Positions 4,632 to 9,314 of a stretch of DNA of 9,314 nt are shown here, piece after piece; position 1 is the stretch's first letter, and the number at the start of each line of letters is the position of its first letter. The notes beneath the pieces are model-generated. The model did not search any database, had not been told where the DNA came from, and saw nothing but the letters and a program-made list of their open reading frames with translations. The translations under genes were made by a program, and so were the position numbers. Origin of the DNA: Candidatus Latescibacterota bacterium (GTDB lineage: Bacteria > Eisenbacteria > RBG-16-71-46 > SZUA-252); assembly GCA_016207265.1 (NCBI GenBank), contig JACQPZ010000080.1:1-9314 (forward strand), in the 5' to 3' direction.

Positions 4632-6119
4632 ATGGCCGAGCGACGTCGCGAACTCAGGAAGGAATCGGTGCGGCGCGAATCCCGAGGCGGGCTTCCGGCC
4701 GCGGTATTCGTGACCCTGATCGCGGCGCTTGCCGCGGGAGCCGCGGGACACTTCCTGACCGGCGTCGCGGGGTGGGCCGCGATGGGCGCGGTCGCCCTCG
4801 TGGGCGCCACCCTCGCGGCGGTCGCCGGGAGCCGATCGGGAGGCAGTGGTGATCTGAAATCGCGAGTGCTCCTCTCGGTGCTCGATCGCGGCGGCTCGGC
4901 CGAGACGAAGGTTCCGCAGGGATTCGCGGGCGAGTGGGCCGCGCTCTACGAACGGGTGAACCGGATGTCGCTCGAATCGCATACGAATTCGTCCGCGCTC
5001 GCGGAGCTGGAGAGGTTCCGGCGGCAGGTCGAGCTGGCCGAAGCGGCGCTCCGCTCGGGAAAGGATCCACTCACCGAGATCGCCGAGCTTCGCGTGGGTC
5101 CGCTTCGGGACCTCCTCGAAGCGGCCAAGAACGGCGCCACGGTCGGGCCGGTCGTGAGCCGCCTCGCCCTGGGAGAGGAGGAGCTGATCGGAGCCGACGG
5201 TGACGCCCTTCCGGAAGGATGGCCGAAGGCGTCGGCGCTTTCGGCGCCGCCCCCCATCGCGCACGAGGAGCTGAGCCGCGGGTTGGACGAGCTTCTTCGC
5301 GGGATCGCGGATCTGTCCGCCTCGCTCGGAGGCGCGCAGGACTCGAGATCCGCCCGGCTCGTCGGGGAGACCATCGGGCGCTCTCCGGCCCAGCTCGTCG
5401 ACGCGGTCGTGCACACCGCCGCCGACGGGATCGAGGATCTGGCGGCGGGGCTCATGCGCGCGAACGAGCTTGCGTCGGTGGCGGAGCGCGTTACGAACCG
5501 CGCGACGCTCCTCGCGTTGAATGCGGCGCTCGAAGCGACGCGGTCGGGAAGCGAAGCCTTTGCGGCGATCGCCGAAGAGACGCGGCGGCTCGCCGAGTTC
5601 GCAAGAGAGGCGACCGATACGATCTCGCGGCTGGCGTCGGAAATCGAATACAAGGTGGGCGAGACCATCACGGCGATCCACGCGACGAGCGAGGACGCGA
5701 AAGCCTCGTTCGCGGATCTGCCGGGAGGGGCGTCCCCGGCGCCGGCGGTGCGGCACGAGGTCGGGGCCAGGGTGGAGAAGCTGCTCGAAGGCGCTCGGGA
5801 GCTGAAACGGCTCCTCCACGCGCCCGCGGCAGCCGCGTCCGCTCCACCGTCGTCCGGGTTCGAATCGCACGCTCCGGCATCGCCCGCGTCCCCCGACTTC
5901 GATCGGGACCGTGAGCTGCCGTCCGATGATTCCGCGGCCGATTCGACCTTCGATGTGCTGGCCGAGCCTGGATCCCCGGAGGTCGTCGCCGATTCCCCGA
6001 GCGCCTCCGATCCCATGCAGTCTCTCCTGGAGAACGATCGTTTCAGAGCCGACAAATCGTCTGCGGAGGGGATCTTGCTGATCGAAGGGCTCCAGCCGGG
6101 CGCCCGTCTCGATCGCTGA
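4632..6119 (+). CDS. Methyl-accepting chemotaxis-like receptor without a periplasmic domain
   Basis: This is a 495-residue chemoreceptor-type protein. A basic N terminus is followed by two hydrophobic segments (about 21-42 and 45-67) joined by a very short turn, so it is anchored in the inner membrane with no external ligand-binding domain. No standard HAMP motif is evident. Helical regions (about 100-180 and 210-280) lead to the signalling hairpin tip, LLALNAALEATRSG (293-306), then EAFAAIAEETRRLAEFA. The tip keeps the CheW/CheA-binding Asn297, Glu301 and Arg304 equivalents. However, it is 2 residues shorter than the usual tip between Asn297 and Phe310, and it lacks the normal Gly-Arg-Gly. 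Residues 398-470 are a Pro/Ala/Ser/Asp-rich disordered tail, ending without a CheR-docking pentapeptide. The ATG at 4632 has GGGGAG 7 nt upstream and lies 2 nt after the CheW stop, implying tight coupling. The input is probably cytoplasmic or membrane-borne. Confidence 0.85.
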   Translation: MAERRRELRKESVRRESRGGLPAAVFVTLIAALAAGAAGHFLTGVAGWAAMGAVALVGATLAAVAGSRSGGSGDLKSRVLLSVLDRGGSAETKVPQGFAGEWAALYERVNRMSLESHTNSSALAELERFRRQVELAEAALRSGKDPLTEIAELRVGPLRDLLEAAKNGATVGPVVSRLALGEEELIGADGDALPEGWPKASALSAPPPIAHEELSRGLDELLRGIADLSASLGGAQDSRSARLVGETIGRSPAQLVDAVVHTAADGIEDLAAGLMRANELASVAERVTNRATLLALNAALEATRSGSEAFAAIAEETRRLAEFAREATDTISRLASEIEYKVGETITAIHATSEDAKASFADLPGGASPAPAVRHEVGARVEKLLEGARELKRLLHAPAAAASAPPSSGFESHAPASPASPDFDRDRELPSDDSAADSTFDVLAEPGSPEVVADSPSASDPMQSLLENDRFRADKSSAEGILLIEGLQPGARLDR

Positions 6120-6122
6120 ATG

Positions 6123-6139
6123 CCTTCCGGTCGGGAAGG
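6123..6139 (+). other. Small hairpin in the leader of the CheA-like gene
   Basis: CCTTCC (6123-6128) pairs with GGAAGG (6134-6139) around a 5-nt loop in the 35-nt gap between receptor and CheA-like genes. The 3' arm is purine-rich and lies 15 nt before the ATG, with a weaker GAGAG closer to it. It could modulate translation of the downstream gene; this is inference from position. Confidence 0.4.
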
Positions 6140-6154
6140 GGATCGAGAGACAGC

Positions 6155-7843
6155 ATGAGAACCGCCGCAACCGAATACCTCAGCCAGACCCAGATCATGT
6201 CGCGTCTCGGTGCGACGTTCGGCGCCCTGATCCACGAGCAGATCGAGGCCGTCCGCCGCTACCTGGACGACGATCCGGGCTCCGAGCCGAGCGATCTCGC
6301 CTCGATCGCCGAGCTTGCGGTGCGGCTCGTGGAGCGGAGCGCGGAGTGGCTCGAGGTCGGAGAGATCGTGAGCCTCTCCGTCGAGATGAGGGAGGCGCTG
6401 GGGCAGCTTCCCCACCTTCGCCCCGGCCAGCGCCAGGAAGTCGTGGCGCAGTGCCGCGTGGCGCTCGACGCCGAATCGAAGCTCGTGGACCGTCTCCGCG
6501 CGGAGGGATTCGCCGCGCTCGTCGCCCACGCCGGCACCGTGAACGACGCCGTGGATGCCCTTCGGGCGAATCTGAAGCAGGCGCGGTCCCAGGAAGTGAA
6601 CTCCGCCCGAGGCGTGATCGATGACGCGACCCCGGATGTCGGCGCGCACGAGAACCTCCTCGCGCTAACCTTCGAGATCAAGAATTCTCTCGTCCACCAG
6701 AACGAGCGGATCACCTCCATGAGCGACGCCGTGAGTGGGACGCTCGGCGCCGCCCAGTCGGCGATGACCGAGTGGGAGAGCGTGCAAAAGGCCGTCGAAC
6801 GCCAGCGTCTCGCGCCCGGCCCGGGCGCAGGAGAGACCTCGAATCCGCTCGAGGGGAAGTCGCTGCTCATCCACCAGCGGCTTCAGGAAACCGCCTCCGG
6901 GCTGCGCACCCTCTCGCACGATCTGAATCAGCTCCTGGGGCTTCAGTATTCGCTCGAGCGGAGGGCTCGGGATTTGGACGAGCATCTGCTTTGGGAATTC
7001 CTCGATCCGCTGGACCGCTACGTGGACGAGATGTACGGCGCGGCGGCGCGATGCCGCTCCGGAGGGCGCCGCGTGGGACTCTCCGTCCAGACCGGAGGGG
7101 TCGGGTTCGAGCCCGAGATCGGGGGGATCCTGCTCCCGCTGATCCTGCGTCTTCTCGAAACGATGACCCCGATGCCCGTGGAGGATCGCGCGGTGGACGT
7201 GCGCGTGGTCGCCGCACGCGAGGGACTCGAAGCGCGGCTCCAGCTCGAGGGTCCGGTCGCCATGGACGAGGAATCGCTGCGCTATCTGGAAAACGCGCTC
7301 GAGGGGCTCGGCGGCTTCGTCTCGTTGAAGGAAACCCCGAGAATCGCCACGACGCTTCGCATCCAGTTTCCGATGGCGCGCTCGCTACGCAGCTTCCTTA
7401 TTGTAGAAGCGGGCGGCCAGCGGATCGCGCTTCCCTGGAGCGCCGTCGAGCGCATCCACGCCACGGACGAGGAGCCGGCATGGACCGCCGCATCGGAGCC
7501 GGGCCCGGTCTATTCGCTCGCCTCGCTCTTCGGTCCCGCCGCGCCGGCGGGAGAGTCCGGGGCGGGCGACGGGCCGTACCGCGCGCCGAAGAAGGGAGCG
7601 CAGGGCGAGGGACATCCGCTCGCGGTGCTCCGGTGCGGAAGCGGATCCGCCGTCGTGAGCTTCGATCGAATCGTCTGGCGCGAGAACGCGCGGCTGAAAC
7701 CCCTGCCGCCGAGACTCTATCCGGTCGAGGAGGTGTTGGGCGGGATCGTGGCGTCCGACTCGAGCATCACGCTCGTCTTGAATCCCAGCGCGCTCTTGAG
7801 GCGGACCCAGGAGCGCGACCAGAGCGGGATGGGCGCGTCGTGA
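6155..7843 (+). CDS. Divergent CheA-like protein, probable pseudokinase with CheW-like P5 domain
   Basis: This 562-residue protein has CheA layout without visible catalysis. An N-terminal helical bundle (about 16-140) resembles an Hpt/P1 domain, but where HTLKGSA is expected it reads AVRLVERSA, with no His. After a helical middle and a dimer-like stretch (240-300), residues 300-405 align by pattern with the CheA/ChpA P3-P4 junction: FEPEIGGILLPLILRLLE replaces the segment that normally ends in the N box Asn-Ala-x-Asp-His-Gly. The G1 and G2 glycine loops are also gone (LEGPVAMDEESL). The P4 end, LGGFVSLKE then TTLRIQFPMARS, is retained. The CheW-like P5 domain follows (410-550): LIVEAGGQRIALPWSAVERI, a Gly/Ala-rich insert at about 459-485, and LGGIVASDSSITLVLNPSALLRR. 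It probably docks receptor and CheW but cannot autophosphorylate. A highly divergent but active kinase cannot be excluded. Its TGA overlaps the next GTG. Confidence 0.75.
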   Translation: MRTAATEYLSQTQIMSRLGATFGALIHEQIEAVRRYLDDDPGSEPSDLASIAELAVRLVERSAEWLEVGEIVSLSVEMREALGQLPHLRPGQRQEVVAQCRVALDAESKLVDRLRAEGFAALVAHAGTVNDAVDALRANLKQARSQEVNSARGVIDDATPDVGAHENLLALTFEIKNSLVHQNERITSMSDAVSGTLGAAQSAMTEWESVQKAVERQRLAPGPGAGETSNPLEGKSLLIHQRLQETASGLRTLSHDLNQLLGLQYSLERRARDLDEHLLWEFLDPLDRYVDEMYGAAARCRSGGRRVGLSVQTGGVGFEPEIGGILLPLILRLLETMTPMPVEDRAVDVRVVAAREGLEARLQLEGPVAMDEESLRYLENALEGLGGFVSLKETPRIATTLRIQFPMARSLRSFLIVEAGGQRIALPWSAVERIHATDEEPAWTAASEPGPVYSLASLFGPAAPAGESGAGDGPYRAPKKGAQGEGHPLAVLRCGSGSAVVSFDRIVWRENARLKPLPPRLYPVEEVLGGIVASDSSITLVLNPSALLRRTQERDQSGMGAS

Positions 7844-9314
7844 AGGCGCTGCGGATCGAGCGGGCCGGGCCCCGCGAGGACTTTCAATTCACGCTCCACG
7901 GGGTGCTGGACGCGGACGGCTCTCGGTCGCTCGACCGCCTCCTCTTGAACTGCCAAGCCCGCGGCGCGCAGAGGGTGCGGCTCGATTTCCAGAACGTGGA
8001 GAGTGTTTCGAGCCTCGGCATCGCGGTCCTGACCCGCTGGGGCCGGGCGTTCGAAGAGACCGAGCGGCGCATCGAGCTCGAGGGTCTCGCGCCGGAGATC
8101 CGAGGCGCGCTCTGGCAATCGGAAGCGCTCGTCTATCTCGCGAACGCGGGCACGGGGATGGCCGGCGGCGCCTCCACGGCCGCCCCCGCGGCCGATGCCG
8201 CGCCGGCCCTCGATGCCCCTAGCGCGACGCCCCCGACCCCGGTGCTCCCGCCGCCCGAGGCGATCCCTCCGCCCCCGGCGCTGCCCCCGCCCCCGGCGGA
8301 CATTTCCGACGCGGCGATGGCGGCGCTTCAACTGAAGCTCAAGCGAAAGGTCGTCGAGTTTCGGAACCTCTTCGAGATCACCCAGGCGCTGAACCTCGCG
8401 CAGGATCTCGATGAGGTCGTGAACCTCTTCGGGCTGAGCGTCATGGGGCAGTTCGGGCTCGAGCGCCTCGCGCTCTTTCTCACCGACCCCGATCGGGACG
8501 GCCATCTCGTTCCCCGGCACGCCCGCGGATTCGCGCAGAGCCACTTCCAGGACTTCATCATTCCCTGGACCGCGTTTCGAAAGTTCGGCCCCGACCGCGC
8601 GTTCCTCACGCTCCAGAAGCTGGAAGCGAAGCAGAACGGCACCGAGGAGCTGGAGGCGCTCCGCGAGTCGGGGTTCGAGTGGGCCGTCCTCCTCTGGGTG
8701 CGTCGCGATCTCGAGGGGGTCCTCTTCGTCGGAGGCCGCGGAAGCCGCAGGGAGTTCGAGGAGGACGAGCGGGATCTCCTGACGATTCTCGCGCATCAGG
8801 GCGCGGTCGCGATCTCGAACGCGCGCGTCCAGAAGGCCCAGGAAGAGCGGAATCTCGGACTCGTACGCGGAATGATGGCTCTGATCGAAAGCCGCGACGG
8901 CTACGCCAAGGGGAGCACCGAGCGCGTGGTCCGGTACGTGAGCGCGGCGTCCCGGCTGCTCGACTATCCCAAGGAGCACCTCAAGTCCCTGATCTACGGC
9001 GCCGTGCTGCGCGACATCGGGATGATTACCGTGAGCGGCCTGATCCTGAAAAACCCGGCGCATCTTTCCGAGGAGGAATGGTCGCTCATCAAGCAGCATC
9101 CCATCCGGGGAGCCCAGATCCTCGAGGAGATGAACTTTCCGAAGGAAGTGGTCGCGGTCGTCCTGAATCACCACGAGCGCTGGGGCGGGGAGGGATATCC
9201 GCATGGCATTCGCGGCCAGGACATCCCGCTCGGAGCGCGGATCGTGTCGCTCGTGGACGCCTACGTGGCGATGACGAGCGAGCGGCCGTACCGGCGCGCG
9301 CTCCCGTACGAGAA
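7840..9314 (+). CDS. STAS-GAF-HD-GYP protein with a degenerate HD motif (runs off right edge)
   Basis: The 491 codons in the window start at a GTG overlapping the upstream TGA (GTGA), so translation is coupled. Residues 1-100 form a STAS domain with the phospho-Ser loop NVESVSSLGIAVL: Ser57/58 remain but the usual preceding Asp is Val. A Pro/Ala-rich linker (105-155) leads to a GAF domain (about 170-330). The final domain is HD-GYP-like (about 343 to the edge). HD-GYP enzymes hydrolyse c-di-GMP at a metal centre. Here the opening GHS is GST (358-360). The HD motif is Arg391-Asp392, and the following GK is Gly394-Met395. His420, His444-His445-Glu446, Gly452-Tyr453-Pro454 and Asp473 are kept, but HHExxDG reads HHERWGG. 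So several ligands persist while catalytic residues are lost, suggesting a c-di-GMP or protein-binding pseudo-enzyme. The C terminus is unseen, so a further output domain is possible. Confidence 0.88.
   Translation, partial: MKALRIERAGPREDFQFTLHGVLDADGSRSLDRLLLNCQARGAQRVRLDFQNVESVSSLGIAVLTRWGRAFEETERRIELEGLAPEIRGALWQSEALVYLANAGTGMAGGASTAAPAADAAPALDAPSATPPTPVLPPPEAIPPPPALPPPPADISDAAMAALQLKLKRKVVEFRNLFEITQALNLAQDLDEVVNLFGLSVMGQFGLERLALFLTDPDRDGHLVPRHARGFAQSHFQDFIIPWTAFRKFGPDRAFLTLQKLEAKQNGTEELEALRESGFEWAVLLWVRRDLEGVLFVGGRGSRREFEEDERDLLTILAHQGAVAISNARVQKAQEERNLGLVRGMMALIESRDGYAKGSTERVVRYVSAASRLLDYPKEHLKSLIYGAVLRDIGMITVSGLILKNPAHLSEEEWSLIKQHPIRGAQILEEMNFPKEVVAVVLNHHERWGGEGYPHGIRGQDIPLGARIVSLVDAYVAMTSERPYRRALPYE

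Noticed and set aside
8221..8298. Pro-codon-rich tract as a tandem-repeat or CRISPR-like element
   Set aside because: It is in frame with the STAS-GAF linker and encodes a Pro/Ala-rich hinge; the repeat character comes from CCG/CCC codons.

Overview
The window is high-GC bacterial DNA with features of a diderm. It encodes an outer-membrane beta-barrel precursor with a signal peptide, has a sigma54-type promoter, and has genomically encoded CCA on its tRNA. The style fits an environmental, probably uncultured, diderm lineage (Eisenbacteria-, Gemmatimonadota- or myxobacteria-like), but nothing here fixes the phylum.

Left end (1-2664). The minus strand carries the 5' end of a probable tilS (tRNA-Ile lysidine synthase) running off the left edge. 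A CAT-anticodon tRNA lies just upstream on the same strand, separated from tilS by an intrinsic-type terminator and a promoter so close to the tilS ATG that the mRNA may be leaderless. A divergent sigma70-type promoter drives rightward transcription of a small outer-membrane beta-barrel protein and then guaB (IMP dehydrogenase, complete, catalytic Cys present), with only 4 nt between the two genes. An 11-bp tandem repeat sits between the divergent promoters.

Middle (2665-4128). A gene-free, dyad-rich convergent gap is followed by a leftward gene for an unrecognised 261-residue protein. A 465-nt divergent control region follows. It holds a near-consensus sigma54 promoter reading right, a weaker sigma54-like element reading left, and a cluster of dyads.

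Right half (4129-9314). Four tightly packed rightward genes form one operon: a CheW; a chemoreceptor-like protein with two membrane segments and no periplasmic domain; a CheA-like protein that keeps the CheW-like P5 domain but appears to have lost the phospho-acceptor His and the ATP-binding boxes; and a STAS-GAF-HD-GYP protein (cut by the right edge) whose HD-GYP motif has lost the first metal-ligand His and the following Lys. Taken together this looks like a membrane chemosensory array in which both enzymatic modules, histidine kinase and c-di-GMP phosphodiesterase, have decayed while the binding and scaffolding surfaces persist. This is the most unusual content of the window. All functional statements come from reading motifs; no searches were run.
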